A DNA stretch of 64,000 nt from Streptomyces sp. NBC_01142 (GCF_026341125.1 NZ_JAPEOR010000002.1:868001-932000); one strand, 5' to 3'. Shown: positions 13,715-23,057, numbered from the stretch's first letter. Notes: generated from the letters alone by a model not told the origin. Numbers and translations: made by a program.

Positions 13715-14598
13715 CCGGCATCGTGGTGCTCGGCAGCACCAATATGGACCTCGTCGCGTATGTCGCCCACGCACCCAAACGCGGAGAGACCGTCACGGGA
13801 CGTGAGTTCCGCACGATCCCCGGCGGCAAGGGCGCCAACCAGGCCGTCGCCGCCGCCCGGGCCGGCGGCGACGTCGCGATGATCGGCGCGGTCGGCACGG
13901 ACGAATTCGGCGTACGGCTGCGCCAGACGCTGGTCTCCTCGGGCGTCGACACCGACCTCCTCCGCACCGCGGAGGGCCCCTCGGGCACCGCTCATATCGT
14001 CGTCGACGACGAAGGCGGCAACTCCATCGTCGTGATCCCCGGCGCGAACGGCACCGTCACCGCCCTCGCCCCCGGCGAGGAATCCCTCATCGCCACCGCC
14101 GACGCACTGCTCCTCCAGCTCGAACTCCCCCTGAGCGCCGTGCTCGACGGTGCCCAGGCCGCCCGCCGCCACGGTGTACGGACCGTCCTCACCCCCGCCC
14201 CCGCCCAGCCTCTGCCCCCCGAACTCCTCGCCGCCGCCGATCTGCTCGTCCCCAACGAGCACGAGGCAGCCACCCTCGCCGGCATCGCCGACCCGCACGC
14301 GGCGGCCGAGGCGCTGCTGCGTCAGGTCCCCGAGGTCGTGATCACGCTCGGCTCGGCCGGCAGCCTGTACGCGACCCGGGGCGCACCTCCTCTCACCGTC
14401 CCCGCCCCCCGGGTCACCGCCGTGGACACCACCGCGGCCGGCGACACCTTCGTGGGCACCCTTGCCGTCGCGCTCGGCGAGGGCAGGCCGATGCAGCAGG
14501 CCCTCATCTGGGCCTCGGCGGCCGCCGCCCTGTGCGTCCAGCGCCCGGGTGCCTCCACCTCCATGCCGTACCGCACCGAGATCGACGACGCCTCATGA
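13711..14598 (+). CDS. rbsK: Ribokinase-like PfkB-family sugar kinase
   Basis: 295 residues; ATG 13711 overlaps the stop of paralogue 4. It has the ribokinase N-terminal sugar-binding motif (GSTNMDLV), the PfkB signature GGKGANQAVAAAR at residues 34-46, and the C-terminal signature DTTAAGDTFVG with the catalytic aspartate near residue 240. It would phosphorylate D-ribose or a related furanose with ATP. In this operon it could trap ribose freed after the upstream hydrolases act, which is an inference from position only. Confidence 0.88.
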   Translation: MTGIVVLGSTNMDLVAYVAHAPKRGETVTGREFRTIPGGKGANQAVAAARAGGDVAMIGAVGTDEFGVRLRQTLVSSGVDTDLLRTAEGPSGTAHIVVDDEGGNSIVVIPGANGTVTALAPGEESLIATADALLLQLELPLSAVLDGAQAARRHGVRTVLTPAPAQPLPPELLAAADLLVPNEHEAATLAGIADPHAAAEALLRQVPEVVITLGSAGSLYATRGAPPLTVPAPRVTAVDTTAAGDTFVGTLAVALGEGRPMQQALIWASAAAALCVQRPGASTSMPYRTEIDDAS

Positions 14599-15785
14599 CC
14601 GCCGCTCCCCTCCAGGGTCTGCGCGTCCTCGATCTCGCCACCCTCTTCGCCGGCCCCCTCGCCGCCACCATGCTCGGCGACTTCGGCGCCGAGGTCATCA
14701 AGGTCGAGCACCCCACCCGCCCCGACCCCTCCCGGGGCCACGGCCCCGACAAGGACGGCGTGGGCCTCTGGTGGAAGATGCTCGGCCGCAACAAGCGCAC
14801 CGTCACCCTCGACCTGTCCGCCCCCGGCGGCCGCGAGACCCTCTTGCGTCTCGCGGCCACCGCCGACGTGGTCATCGAGAACTTCCGTCCCGGCACCCTG
14901 GAGAAGTGGGGCCTCGGCTGGGACGAGCTGAGCGTGGCCAACCCCCGCCTCGTGCTGACCCGCGTCACCGGTTTCGGGCAGTTCGGCCCGTACTCCCACC
15001 GCCCCGGCTTCGGCACCCTCGCCGAGGCGATGAGCGGTTTCGCCTCCATCACGGGTGAGCCCGAAGGCCCGCCCACCCTCCCTCCGTTCGGCCTCGCCGA
15101 CTCGATCGCGGCACTCGCCACCGCCTACGCCGTCATGACCGCGCTCACCGCCCGCACCGCGACCGGCCGCGGCCAGGTCGTCGACATGGCGATCATCGAG
15201 CCGATCCTGACCGTGCTCGGCCCGCAGCCTCTCTGGTACGACCAGCTCGGTTACGTACAGCCGCGCACCGGCAACCGCTCCCGCAACAACGCCCCGCGCA
15301 ACACCTATCTCACGGCCGACGGCTCCTGGCTGGCCGTCTCCACCTCCGCCCAGTCCATCGCCGAACGCGTCATGCATCTGGTCGGCCGCGCCGAGCTGAT
15401 CGACGAGCCCTGGTTCACCACCGGCAGCGGCCGTGCCGAGCACGCGGACGTACTCGACGAGGCGGTCGGCAGCTGGATCGCCCGCCACACCCGCGTCGAT
15501 GCCATGGCCGCCTTCGAGAAGGCCGAGGCGGCGATCGCACCGGTCTACGACATCCGCGACGTCATGGAAGACCCCCAGTACCAGGCGCTGGACAGCATCA
15601 CCGAAGTCCCGGACCCCGAACTCGGCCCCCTCCGTATGCAGAACGTCCTCTTCCGCCTCTCCGAGACCCCCGGCGCCATCCGCTGGGCCGGCCGCCCGCA
15701 CGGCGCCGACACGGACGCGGTCCTCACCGAACTCGGTCTCTCCCCCGCCGACATCACGGCCCTTCGCACCCAAGGCGCGCTATGA
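14595..15785 (+). CDS. CaiB/BaiF (class III) CoA-transferase family protein
   Basis: 396 residues; ATG 14595 overlaps the kinase stop (ATGA). The N-terminal family block is clear (GLRVLDLATLFAGP, then GDFGAEVIKVEHP and ADVVIENFRPG), as are the central VTGFGQFGP and the later CoA-binding region. Such enzymes move CoA between carboxylic acids by a ping-pong mechanism on an aspartate; substrates range from formate and carnitine to malate and mesaconate. With the CitE-like lyase just downstream, a short pathway that activates a carboxylic acid to its CoA ester and then cleaves it is plausible. Confidence 0.88.
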   Translation: MTAAPLQGLRVLDLATLFAGPLAATMLGDFGAEVIKVEHPTRPDPSRGHGPDKDGVGLWWKMLGRNKRTVTLDLSAPGGRETLLRLAATADVVIENFRPGTLEKWGLGWDELSVANPRLVLTRVTGFGQFGPYSHRPGFGTLAEAMSGFASITGEPEGPPTLPPFGLADSIAALATAYAVMTALTARTATGRGQVVDMAIIEPILTVLGPQPLWYDQLGYVQPRTGNRSRNNAPRNTYLTADGSWLAVSTSAQSIAERVMHLVGRAELIDEPWFTTGSGRAEHADVLDEAVGSWIARHTRVDAMAAFEKAEAAIAPVYDIRDVMEDPQYQALDSITEVPDPELGPLRMQNVLFRLSETPGAIRWAGRPHGADTDAVLTELGLSPADITALRTQGAL

Positions 15786-16582
15786 CCATTCCCCTCACCT
15801 GGCTGTACGCCCCCGGGGACCGCCCCGCGACCGTACGCAAGGCCCTCGCCTCCGGCGCCGACATCGTGATCGTCGACCTGGAGGACGCGGTGTCCCCCGG
15901 CCGCAAGGAATACGCCCTGGACGCCACCGTCGAACTCCTCTCCGTCCCCCAGCCCTGTCCGGTCCATGTCCGCATCAACACCCCCCATGACATCGAGGCC
16001 CTCGCCGAACTCCCCGGCCTCTGTGCTCTGCGTATCCCCAAGGTCGCATACGCCACTGACATTCAGCAGATCGCGGCCCGGGCCCCGGGTCTCGCCCTCT
16101 ACCCGATGCTCGAATCCGCGCTCGCCGTCGAGCACGCGTACGCGATCGCCACCGCCCACCCCGCCATCCGGGGCATCGTCCTGGGCGAGGCCGACCTCCG
16201 CGCCGAGCTCGGTGTACGCGGCGACACCGGTCTGGACTGGCCGCGCACCCGCACCGTGGTCGCCGCCCGCGCGGCCGGTCTCGCGCCCCCGGTCCAGTCG
16301 GTCTTCCCCGACATCTGCGACCTGGACGCCCTGGCGGTCTCGTGCGCCCACGGCCGCGCCCTCGGCTTCCTGGGCCGTGCGGCCATCCACCCTCGCCAAC
16401 TCCCGGTCATCGAGCGGGCGTTCCTCCCCTCGCCCCGGGAGATCGAAGAAGCGGAGGAGATCGCCAAGGCGGCCGCCACCGACGCGGGCGCCATGGCCCT
16501 GCCGGACGGCCGCTTCGTCGACGCCGCGATCGTGGCCGCGGCTCAGCGAACCCTCGCCCTCGCCCGCCGCGAGGAGCCCTGA
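15782..16582 (+). CDS. HpcH/HpaI aldolase, CitE-like (citrate/malyl-CoA lyase beta) family
   Basis: 266 residues; ATG 15782 overlaps the CoA-transferase stop. Family marks: LYAPGDRPATVRKA at the N-terminus, the metal-binding VDLEDAVSPGRK near residue 36, VRINTP near 63, and GEADLRAELG near 140. The C-terminal IHPRQLPVI matches CitE-type acyl-CoA lyases. It should cleave a 3-hydroxyacyl-CoA (citryl-, malyl- or citramalyl-CoA type) using Mg2+. No citrate lyase alpha or gamma genes are present, so it is a stand-alone CitE-like enzyme. Last gene of the operon, followed by a 16-bp hairpin. Confidence 0.87.
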   Translation: MTIPLTWLYAPGDRPATVRKALASGADIVIVDLEDAVSPGRKEYALDATVELLSVPQPCPVHVRINTPHDIEALAELPGLCALRIPKVAYATDIQQIAARAPGLALYPMLESALAVEHAYAIATAHPAIRGIVLGEADLRAELGVRGDTGLDWPRTRTVVAARAAGLAPPVQSVFPDICDLDALAVSCAHGRALGFLGRAAIHPRQLPVIERAFLPSPREIEEAEEIAKAAATDAGAMALPDGRFVDAAIVAAAQRTLALARREEP

Positions 16583-16626
16583 GCGCCTGAGGACCCTGGG
16601 CAGCGTCTGGGGAAAGCGGGAAAACA

Positions 16627-16662
16627 CGAGGCCGCCGGGACCTTTCGGTCCCGGCGGCCTCG
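16627..16662. terminator. Perfect 16-bp hairpin terminator between citE-like gene and lgt
   Basis: Stem 16627-16642 pairs without mismatch to 16647-16662 around a TTTC tetraloop. It lies between convergent stop codons and can end transcription from both sides. Confidence 0.85.
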
Positions 16663-16679
16663 TCGCGCAATGCCCGCAG

Positions 16680-17609
16680 TCAGCCCTGCGGTGAGCTGTT
16701 CTTGGCCGACTCCGTGTCCGTCTCTGCCTTCTTGTCCTCGTGCTCCGTGCCCTCCACGGCGTCCTCGGCGTCAGCCTCCGGCTTCGCCGTCTCCACGGCC
16801 GCCGGCTCGACGATCTCCTCGCGCCCCGGCCGCACCCTCGACGAGATCACGATGTACACGACCGCCAGCAGGAAGACGATGACCGAGGTCCAGACATTGA
16901 GACGCAGACCCAGCACTTCGTGTGCCTCGTCGACCCGCATGTACTCGATCCACGCCCGGCCCACGCAGTACGACGCGACATACAGCGCGAACGCCCGGCC
17001 GTGACCCAGCTTGAAGCGCCGGTCGGCCCAGATGACCAGGACCGCGACGCCGATGCACCACAGGGACTCGTACAGGAACGTCGGGTGGTAGAGGCCCGCC
17101 TCACGGTTGGTGCCCTCGGTGATCTTGAGGGCCCACGGCAGATCCGTCGGCTTGCCGTACAGCTCCTGGTTGAACCAGTTGCCCCAGCGGCCGATCGCCT
17201 GAGCGAAGGCGATGGCGGGCGCGAGGGCGTCCGCCCACGCCGGCAGCGGGATCCCGCGGCGCCGGCAGCCGATCCAGGCGCCGACCGCGCCGAGCGCGAT
17301 CGCGCCCCAGATACCGAGGCCGCCCTCCCAGATCTTGAAGGCGTCGACCCAGTTCTCACCGTCGCTGAAGTACAGCTGGTAGTCGGTGATCACATGGTAG
17401 AGCCGACCGCCGACAAGGCCGAAGGGCACTGCCCAGACGGCGATGTCGGCCACGGTGCCGGCTCTGCCGCCCCGGGCGACCCAGCGCTTGTTGCCGTACC
17501 AGACGGCCACAAAGACGCCGATGATGATGCAGAAGGCATAGCCGCGCAGCGGGAGCGGTCCGAGATGGATCACTCCGGTCGACGGGCTGGGAATGTAGGC
17601 AAGGTCCAT
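16680..17609 (-). CDS. lgt: Prolipoprotein diacylglyceryl transferase
   Basis: 309 residues from ATG 17609. A multi-pass membrane enzyme that attaches diacylglycerol from phosphatidylglycerol to the lipobox cysteine of prolipoproteins. The Lgt signature GRWGNWFNQELYG is near residue 145 and the conserved GGRLYHVITD near 50. About 60 C-terminal residues are a Glu/Ala/Lys-rich tail (roughly 250-309) facing the cytoplasm, a common actinobacterial extension outside the catalytic fold. It follows the DsbA-like gene by 75 bp and faces the CitE-like gene. Confidence 0.95.
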   Translation of the reverse strand: MDLAYIPSPSTGVIHLGPLPLRGYAFCIIIGVFVAVWYGNKRWVARGGRAGTVADIAVWAVPFGLVGGRLYHVITDYQLYFSDGENWVDAFKIWEGGLGIWGAIALGAVGAWIGCRRRGIPLPAWADALAPAIAFAQAIGRWGNWFNQELYGKPTDLPWALKITEGTNREAGLYHPTFLYESLWCIGVAVLVIWADRRFKLGHGRAFALYVASYCVGRAWIEYMRVDEAHEVLGLRLNVWTSVIVFLLAVVYIVISSRVRPGREEIVEPAAVETAKPEADAEDAVEGTEHEDKKAETDTESAKNSSPQG

Positions 17610-17684
17610 GGCAGGACCGACGCTACCTTGCCGGGTGGGACGTACGGCAACCCACCCGGCAACGTCTGGATAACGAGCAGTGGC

Positions 17685-18521
17685 TCAGGAGGCCGCCGGA
17701 GCCGGGCCGGCGGGTGGACTCTCGGTGCCCGGGTTCTTGCCCTTGTTCGCCTCCGCGACCCACTTCTTGAAGTTGGCGATGGAGATCTGCTCGGAGCCCT
17801 TCTGCGGGAAGACGGACTCGCCGTTGAGCTGCACAGTCGGGGTGCCTTTGAAGCCGCCGTTCTGGAATGCGGTGTTCGACTTGTTCACCCAGCCGTCGTG
17901 CTTGCCCTCTTCCACGCAGCTGCGGAACGCGGGGGTGTCCAGGCCCTCGACCTTGCCCGCGAGCGCGATCAGCTTGCTGTTCTGGGCGAAGGCATCGTCC
18001 GTCTCCGGCGGCTGGTTCTGGTACAGAACATCGTGATACGGGGCAAACTTCCCGGCGTCCTGCGCGCACGCGGCGGCATTCGCCGCGCGCAGCGAGCCGC
18101 TGCCGCCCATGTTCCCGTCGATGATCGTGGCGAGGTGGTACTCGACCTTGATCTGTCCCGCCTGCACCAGATCGTGGATCGTCTTCCTGAAGGCGTTCTC
18201 GAACTGGGCGCAGGCCGGGCAGCGGAAGTCCTCCCACACCGTGAGCGTGGACGGGGCGTCGCTCGCGCCCACCGGGAGCGCGAGCTGCTCCTTGCCCGCC
18301 ACACCACTGGGCGCCAGAAGCGGACCGGCGTCCGAGCCGCCGTCGTCCTTCCCGGCGTTGGCGGCGATCAGACCGGCCACGGCAGCCAGCCCCATCACAC
18401 CCACCACGGCCGCCGACACGATCAGCGCCCGCCAGCGCTTGTCGCGCTGCTTCCCCAGCTCACGTTCCCGCTGGAGCCGCTCGCGCGCGGACTTCATTCG
18501 TTCTTGATTCTTCTCGCTCAC
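17685..18521 (-). CDS. DsbA-family membrane-anchored thiol-disulfide protein
   Basis: 278 residues from GTG 18521 (MSEKNQERM). A basic, helical N-terminus (about 30 residues with RERLQRERELGKQRDKR) precedes one membrane helix (about 32-52), so the thioredoxin domain is outside the cell. The active site is CPAC near residue 100 in a DFRCPAC context, with the cis-Pro region GTPTVQLNG near residue 235. It likely makes or shuffles disulfides in exported proteins. Another member of the same group is at 59738 with a CPVC site. No strong ribosome site; lies after the trpA terminator. Confidence 0.87.
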   Translation of the reverse strand: MSEKNQERMKSARERLQRERELGKQRDKRWRALIVSAAVVGVMGLAAVAGLIAANAGKDDGGSDAGPLLAPSGVAGKEQLALPVGASDAPSTLTVWEDFRCPACAQFENAFRKTIHDLVQAGQIKVEYHLATIIDGNMGGSGSLRAANAAACAQDAGKFAPYHDVLYQNQPPETDDAFAQNSKLIALAGKVEGLDTPAFRSCVEEGKHDGWVNKSNTAFQNGGFKGTPTVQLNGESVFPQKGSEQISIANFKKWVAEANKGKNPGTESPPAGPAPAAS

Positions 18522-18535
18522 ATCCCACAAACGAA

Positions 18536-18563
18536 CCGGGGAGGCACGCGCATGCCTCCCCGG
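18536..18563 (-). terminator. Hairpin terminator of the trpBA unit
   Basis: Perfect 11-bp stem (18536-18546 with 18553-18563) around a CGCGCA loop, 22 bp past the trpA stop and just before the DsbA-like gene. Confidence 0.75.
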
Positions 18564-18584
18564 TCCCATATCCACCCGTATGAG

Positions 18585-19400
18585 CTACGCGCCCCGGCGC
18601 ACGCCCTTGGCGAGGTCGGCCGCCAACTCCCGTACCGCCGCCAGGCCCGCGGCGTGGTCCGGTGCGTCGAGCATCCGCTTCACGAACGCGGACCCGACGA
18701 TCACCCCGTCCGCGAACGCGGCGACCTCCGCGGCCTGTTCGGGGTTGGAGACGCCGAGCCCGACGCAGACCGGCAGCGCGGTCGTCGCACGGGTGCGCCG
18801 CACCAGGTCCTGGGCCTGTGCGCCCACCGACTCGCGCGTGCCCGTGACACCCATCAGCGAGGCGGCGTACACAAAGCCGGAACCGGCCGCCGTGATCTTC
18901 GCCAGCCGGGCGTCCTGGCTGCTCGGCGCGACGACGAAGACCGTGGCGAGAGCGTGCTTCTCGGCGTGCTCACGCCACACACCGGCCTCCTCGACCGGAA
19001 GGTCGGGCAGGATGCAGCCGGCGCCGCCCGCCTCGGCGAGCTCGGCGGTGAAGCGCTCGATGCCGTACCGGTCGATCGGATTCCAGTACGTCATGACGAG
19101 GACCGGCTTACCGGTGGCCTCGTGCGCCTCGCGGACCGTACGCATCACATCGGCGATCTTGACTCCGCCGCGCAGTGCGATGTCGTCGGCGGTCTGGATG
19201 ACCGGGCCGTCGAGGACGGGGTCGCTGTGCGGCAGCCCGACCTCGACCACGTCCGCGCCGCCGTCCAGAGCGGCCTTGACGGCATCGATTCCGCCGTCGA
19301 CGGTCGGGAAGCCTGCCGGGAGGTACGCGATGAGCGCGGCCCGGTTCTCGTTCCTGGCGTCGGCGAGCGTGTCGCTCAGCAGCTGAATGTTCCCGCTCAC
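18585..19400 (-). CDS. trpA: Tryptophan synthase alpha subunit
   Basis: 271 residues. It cleaves indole-3-glycerol phosphate to indole, which passes to TrpB. The catalytic residues are visible: Glu in [12 protein letters not shown] near residue 52 and Asp in the [10 protein letters not shown] segment near 133. The phosphate-binding [10 protein letters not shown] and GVIVGSAFV motifs are near 190-215. Its start overlaps the trpB stop by 4 bp (ATGA), which couples the two subunits. Confidence 0.97.
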   Translation of the reverse strand: MSGNIQLLSDTLADARNENRAALIAYLPAGFPTVDGGIDAVKAALDGGADVVEVGLPHSDPVLDGPVIQTADDIALRGGVKIADVMRTVREAHEATGKPVLVMTYWNPIDRYGIERFTAELAEAGGAGCILPDLPVEEAGVWREHAEKHALATVFVVAPSSQDARLAKITAAGSGFVYAASLMGVTGTRESVGAQAQDLVRRTRATTALPVCVGLGVSNPEQAAEVAAFADGVIVGSAFVKRMLDAPDHAAGLAAVRELAADLAKGVRRGA

Positions 19401-20695
19401 TTCGCGTCCCTCCTGATCTCGGCGTCGCCGTTCTCCGCGGAGGCGTCGGCCGCGACCCTCGCGCCGCCCTTCGCGTCGTACAGCCCGAAGTAGCGGGCGG
19501 CGGTGTCCATGTCCTTGTCGCCACGGCCCGACAGATTGACGACGATCAGGCCGTCCTTGCCGAGTTCGCGGCCCACTTCCAGCGCTCCGGCCAGCGCGTG
19601 CGCGGACTCGATGGCCGGGATGATGCCCTCCGTACGGGAGAGCAGCAGCAGCGACTGCATCGCCTCGTCGTCGGTCACCGCGCGGTACTCCCCGCGCCCG
19701 CTGTCCTTGAGATACGAGTGCTCGGGGCCGATGCCCGGGTAGTCGAGTCCGGCGGAGATCGAGTACGGCTCGGTGATCTGGCCCTCCTCGTCCTGGAGGA
19801 CGTACGACCGCGAACCGTGCAGGATGCCGGGCTCGCCCGCGGTGAGGGTGGCCGCGTGCTCCCCGGACTCGATGCCGTGGCCCGCGGGCTCACAGCCGAC
19901 GAGCCGTACGGACGCGTCGGGGATGAAGGCGTGGAACAGGCCGATCGCGTTGGATCCGCCGCCGACACAGGCGACGGCCGCGTCGGGCAGACGGCCTGCC
20001 CGCTCCAGGATCTGCCTGCGTGCCTCGACCCCGATGACGCGGTGGAAGTCGCGGACCATGGCGGGGAAGGGGTGGGGACCCGCGACCGTTCCGAAGAGGT
20101 AGTGGGTGCGGTCCACATTGGCGACCCAGTCACGGAACGCCTCGTTGATGGCGTCCTTCAGCGTCCTGCTGCCGGATGCCACCGGGACGACCTCGGCGCC
20201 GAGCATCCGCATCCGGGCCACGTTCAGTGCCTGGCGCTCGGTGTCGATCTCGCCCATGTAGATGGTGCACTCGAGGCCGAACAACGCACAGGCGGTCGCG
20301 GTCGCGACGCCGTGCTGTCCCGCGCCGGTCTCGGCGATGACCCGGGTCTTGCCCATCCGCTTGGTGAGCAGCGCCTGACCCAGCACATTGTTGATCTTGT
20401 GCGAGCCGGTGTGGTTCAGGTCTTCCCGCTTGAGGAAGACCCGCGCGCCCCCGGCATGCTCGGCGAACCGGGGCACCTCGGTGAGCGCGCTGGGGCGGCC
20501 CGTGTAGTTGGCCATCAGGTCGTTGAGCTCGGCGGCGAAGGCGGGGTCGGCCTTGGCCTTGTCGTACTCGACGGCTACTTCGTCGACCGCGGCGACGAGC
20601 GCCTCGGGGATGAACTTGCCGCCGAACGCGCCGAAGTAGCCCTCGGCGGTGGGGACTTGACCCTCGGGGTCCGGAATGAAGAAGTCAGAAGACAT
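19397..20695 (-). CDS. trpB: Tryptophan synthase beta subunit
   Basis: 432 residues from ATG 20695 with an AGGAG site. PLP enzyme joining indole and serine. The PLP lysine is in HTGSHKINN near residue 95, the carboxylate loop ETGAGQHG near 117, and the phosphate loop [10 protein letters not shown] near 240. It has a short acidic/basic C-terminal tail beyond the fold (about 25 residues). It heads trpBA after a long non-coding gap from trpC/trpM and so probably has its own promoter or a long leader. Confidence 0.97.
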   Translation of the reverse strand: MSSDFFIPDPEGQVPTAEGYFGAFGGKFIPEALVAAVDEVAVEYDKAKADPAFAAELNDLMANYTGRPSALTEVPRFAEHAGGARVFLKREDLNHTGSHKINNVLGQALLTKRMGKTRVIAETGAGQHGVATATACALFGLECTIYMGEIDTERQALNVARMRMLGAEVVPVASGSRTLKDAINEAFRDWVANVDRTHYLFGTVAGPHPFPAMVRDFHRVIGVEARRQILERAGRLPDAAVACVGGGSNAIGLFHAFIPDASVRLVGCEPAGHGIESGEHAATLTAGEPGILHGSRSYVLQDEEGQITEPYSISAGLDYPGIGPEHSYLKDSGRGEYRAVTDDEAMQSLLLLSRTEGIIPAIESAHALAGALEVGRELGKDGLIVVNLSGRGDKDMDTAARYFGLYDAKGGARVAADASAENGDAEIRRDAK

Positions 20696-20712
20696 CCGAC
20701 GTACTCCTCAGA

Positions 20713-20729
20713 AGGGGCTTGACGCCCCT
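20713..20729 (-). promoter_or_regulatory. Hairpin just upstream of the trpB ribosome site
   Basis: 6-bp stem AGGGGC/GCCCCT with a 5-nt loop, ending about 17 nt before the trpB start. It could tune translation or stabilise the 5' end. No anti-terminator partner or Trp-codon leader peptide was recognised nearby. Confidence 0.35.
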
Positions 20730-20730
20730 G

Positions 20731-21326
20731 AAGTCTGGTGTGCAAAGGACACGGTATGCGCACGCGCCGCCGCGGTCCGCCACTGCGGTTGCGGTGCTCG
20801 GACGACGCCGCCGGCCACCGCCGCGAGCCGGGCCCGGGCGCCGGGCCGGCCCTGACGCCGGGCTCCGCGCTCCCGCCGCGACGGCGGGAAGGCGTGCGGC
20901 GGACGGGCGGTGCCGCACCCGCCGGGCGCGCCCGCGCGGCATGGAGCCGCACGGCCGCGGACCGGCGGACCGCACCGGCCGCGGCGCGCGCCCGAAGGCG
21001 GGCGAAGCCAGACGGGTGCGGACCGGCGACACCGGACCGCGAGGCGACGGACGAAGCCCGCGGCCGGCGAACGGCAGTGCCGCACCGGCGCAGCCTGCCC
21101 GCCCGCGCAACGGCGGACGGAACCCGGCGGAAGCCACCCAGCGGTGCCCACCGACGCAGCGCGTACGCACGACGGGGGCGAAGCCCGGCCACGGCGGACG
21201 GAGCCGGACCGTACCGACGCAGCGCGTACGCGCAAACGGCGGGCGAGCCCGGCAACGGCGGCCGACGGCACCGTACCCATCGGGCGCGGCCGCGCAGAGC
21301 GCGGACGGAGCCCATGGGGGCGGGAG
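20731..21326. other. About 600-bp extremely G+C-rich gap between trpM and trpB
   Basis: No gene is supported. Both strands are open over long distances only because the DNA is about 80% G+C. The translated frames are Arg/Pro/Ala-rich without family features. The second half is built of imperfect repeats of about 63 bp (listed separately). A promoter for trpBA is likely here, but none was clear. Confidence 0.55.
21084..21320. repeat. Imperfect ~63-bp tandem repeats in the trpM-trpB gap
   Basis: The 19-mer ACCGACGCAGCGCGTACGC occurs perfectly at 21150 and 21213, 63 bp apart. Degenerate copies begin near 21084 and 21275. The shared tail in each unit is a GCGGGCGAGCCCGGCAACGG-like block. Confidence 0.75.
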
Positions 21327-21680
21327 CTAGCGGTGAGGGCGCGTGGCGCGCCCGCGCCATCGCATGCCGTTGACCTGGCCCGGCTCGGAGCCGATCACAT
21401 AACGTACCCGGCGGCCGTGGACCCGGCGCGCCGGAGCCCGGCAGCCGCGCGGCCTGCAGCCGCGGGCGAGCCGCGCATAGGGGTCGCGCGCGGCGCTCGC
21501 CGCCGAACCCGACCCCGGTACAGCGGTGAGCGCCGCGCCGCGGGAGGAGGCCGTGAAAGTCCTGTACCGCGAGCCCACGGGGCTGTCTGCCGCCGCGCAG
21601 ACGCGCATGGCCGCGTCCGCCGTCTCCGGGCGCGAAGGCGTCGGGTACGGCGGGGCGACGGTGCGGGCGGCGACGGTCAC
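21327..21680 (-). CDS. trpM: TrpM-like small protein (tryptophan pathway modulator)
   Basis: Frame of 117 residues from GTG 21680, 7 bp past the trpC stop. The C-terminal ~50 residues are strongly basic with a CRPRGCRAP motif followed by RRVRYVIG and EPGQVNGMRWR. This resembles the small TrpM protein described between trpC and trpB in Streptomyces coelicolor, recalled from memory rather than compared. TrpM there is about 63 residues, so the true start may lie well inside this frame. Position in the operon supports the assignment; its biochemical action is not known from sequence. Alternative: a conserved basic peptide of unrelated role. Confidence 0.5.
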   Translation of the reverse strand: MTVAARTVAPPYPTPSRPETADAAMRVCAAADSPVGSRYRTFTASSRGAALTAVPGSGSAASAARDPYARLARGCRPRGCRAPARRVHGRRVRYVIGSEPGQVNGMRWRGRATRPHR

Positions 21681-21687
21681 GGGAGGG

Positions 21688-22497
21688 TCAGCTCCGCCCG
21701 TGCCGCAGGGCAGGGTGGGCGCCGGCGGCCACCAGGTCGGCGACGGCCGACTTCGGGTCGCGCCCGGTGACCAGGGACTCGCCGACGAGCACCGCGTCGG
21801 CGCCCGCGTTGGCGTAGGCGATCAGGTCGTGCGGCCCGCGCACACCGGACTCGGCGATCTTGACGATGTGCGCCGGGATCTCGGGGGCGATCCGCTCGAA
21901 GGTGGACCGGTCGACCTTGAGCGTCTTCAGATCGCGGGCATTGACGCCGATGATCTTCGCGCCGGCCTCCACGGCTCGCTCGACCTCGTCCTCGTCGTGC
22001 ACCTCGACCAGCGGGGTGAGCCCGATCGACTCGGCACGCTCGATGAGCGAGACCAGGGCCTCCTGCTCGAGGGCGGCCACGATCAGCAGCACCAGATCGG
22101 CGCCGTAGGCCCGGGCCTCCCACAGCTGGTAGGCGGTGACGATGAAGTCCTTGCGCAGCAGGGGAACATCGACCTTGGCGCGTACGGCCTCGAGGTCGGC
22201 GAGCGATCCCCCGAAGCGGCGCTGCTCGGTCAGTACGGAGATGACGGCCGCGCCGCCCGCCTCATAGTCGGCGGCGAGCCCGGCCGGGTCGGCGATCGCG
22301 GCCAGCGCGCCCTTGGACGGGCTGGAACGCTTGACCTCGCAGATCACATGGACGCCCTCGGCGCGCAGCGCGGCGACGCCGTCCTTGGCCGCAGGAGCCT
22401 TCGCGGCCCGCTCCTTGAGCTCGTCGAGGCTGACGCGCGCCTGCCGCTCTGCGAGGTCGGCGCGTACGCCTTCGATGATCTCGTCGAGCACACTCAC
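21688..22497 (-). CDS. trpC: Indole-3-glycerol phosphate synthase
   Basis: 269 residues from GTG 22497 (MSVLDEII), with GGAAGG about 10 nt upstream. It converts 1-(2-carboxyphenylamino)-1-deoxyribulose 5-phosphate to indole-3-glycerol phosphate. TIM-barrel marks: [13 protein letters not shown] near residue 55 with the catalytic lysine, LRKDFIV near 115, and IGVNARDL near 185, followed by AESGV. In actinomycetes the preceding isomerase step is done by PriA, encoded in the his operon of this window. Confidence 0.96.
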   Translation of the reverse strand: MSVLDEIIEGVRADLAERQARVSLDELKERAAKAPAAKDGVAALRAEGVHVICEVKRSSPSKGALAAIADPAGLAADYEAGGAAVISVLTEQRRFGGSLADLEAVRAKVDVPLLRKDFIVTAYQLWEARAYGADLVLLIVAALEQEALVSLIERAESIGLTPLVEVHDEDEVERAVEAGAKIIGVNARDLKTLKVDRSTFERIAPEIPAHIVKIAESGVRGPHDLIAYANAGADAVLVGESLVTGRDPKSAVADLVAAGAHPALRHGRS

Positions 22498-22613
22498 GCG
22501 AGCGGCCCCCTTCCGGGACGGTGGAGATGGATCAGGATCAGCCAATGTCGATGGTATCCGCAGGAGGGCGCAGGACCCGCATCCGGCTGACCGCTGTCCC
22601 ACTACCTGGGACT

Positions 22614-23057
22614 TTACGGAGCCAGCGCGGAGCCGAATGGCAGGTTCCGGACCACGCTGAAGATCAGCAGAGCGCCTCCGAGCGACCACCACCAGACGGG
22701 TCCTGCAGTAATGCGCAGGGGCATGGCCCGTACGGCGTGAATCAGCCACATCACCCACACCACGGCGAAGACTCCGTAGCCGATGACAGCCACGGCGTTC
22801 GCGCCCAGTGCGGTGGCCAGATCGCCGTGGATGAAGGCGTGGGCGCTGCGCAGTCCGCCGCAGCCCGGGCAGTAGATCCCGGTGTAGCGGAGCAGCGGAC
22901 AGACCGGGTAGTGGCCCGGCTCGTTGGGATCGACCGTGCCCACGTACGCGAAGGCCGCGGCGGCCCCGGCCAGGGTGGCCAGGGGCGTGGCCAGGCGACG
23001 CGCGAGCGGGGCGGGGCCGGGCCGGCGTGCGGGTGTGGGTGCGGCGGAGGAAGGCAT
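22614..23057 (-). CDS. DUF2752 family membrane protein
   Basis: 147 residues from ATG 23057 (GGGTGG upstream; ATG 23087 is an alternative). It has three to four membrane helices. The family signature is present: [18 protein letters not shown], four cysteines around residues 52-64, then a His-rich Asp/Asn segment before the next helix. The function of DUF2752 proteins is unknown; the cysteine block suggests metal or redox chemistry at the membrane. It lies 116 bp upstream of trpC and is read in the same direction. Confidence 0.82.
   Translation of the reverse strand: MPSSAAPTPARRPGPAPLARRLATPLATLAGAAAAFAYVGTVDPNEPGHYPVCPLLRYTGIYCPGCGGLRSAHAFIHGDLATALGANAVAVIGYGVFAVVWVMWLIHAVRAMPLRITAGPVWWWSLGGALLIFSVVRNLPFGSALAP

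Noticed and set aside
16740..19493. 917-codon plus-strand frame opposite lgt, dsbA-like and trpA
   Set aside because: Crosses three well-supported minus-strand genes and two terminators; no recognisable protein.
20575..21360. Minus-strand and plus-strand frames of about 200-260 codons in the trpM-trpB gap
   Set aside because: Arg/Pro/Ala low-complexity translations of a repeat tract; no ribosome site and overlap with trpB.
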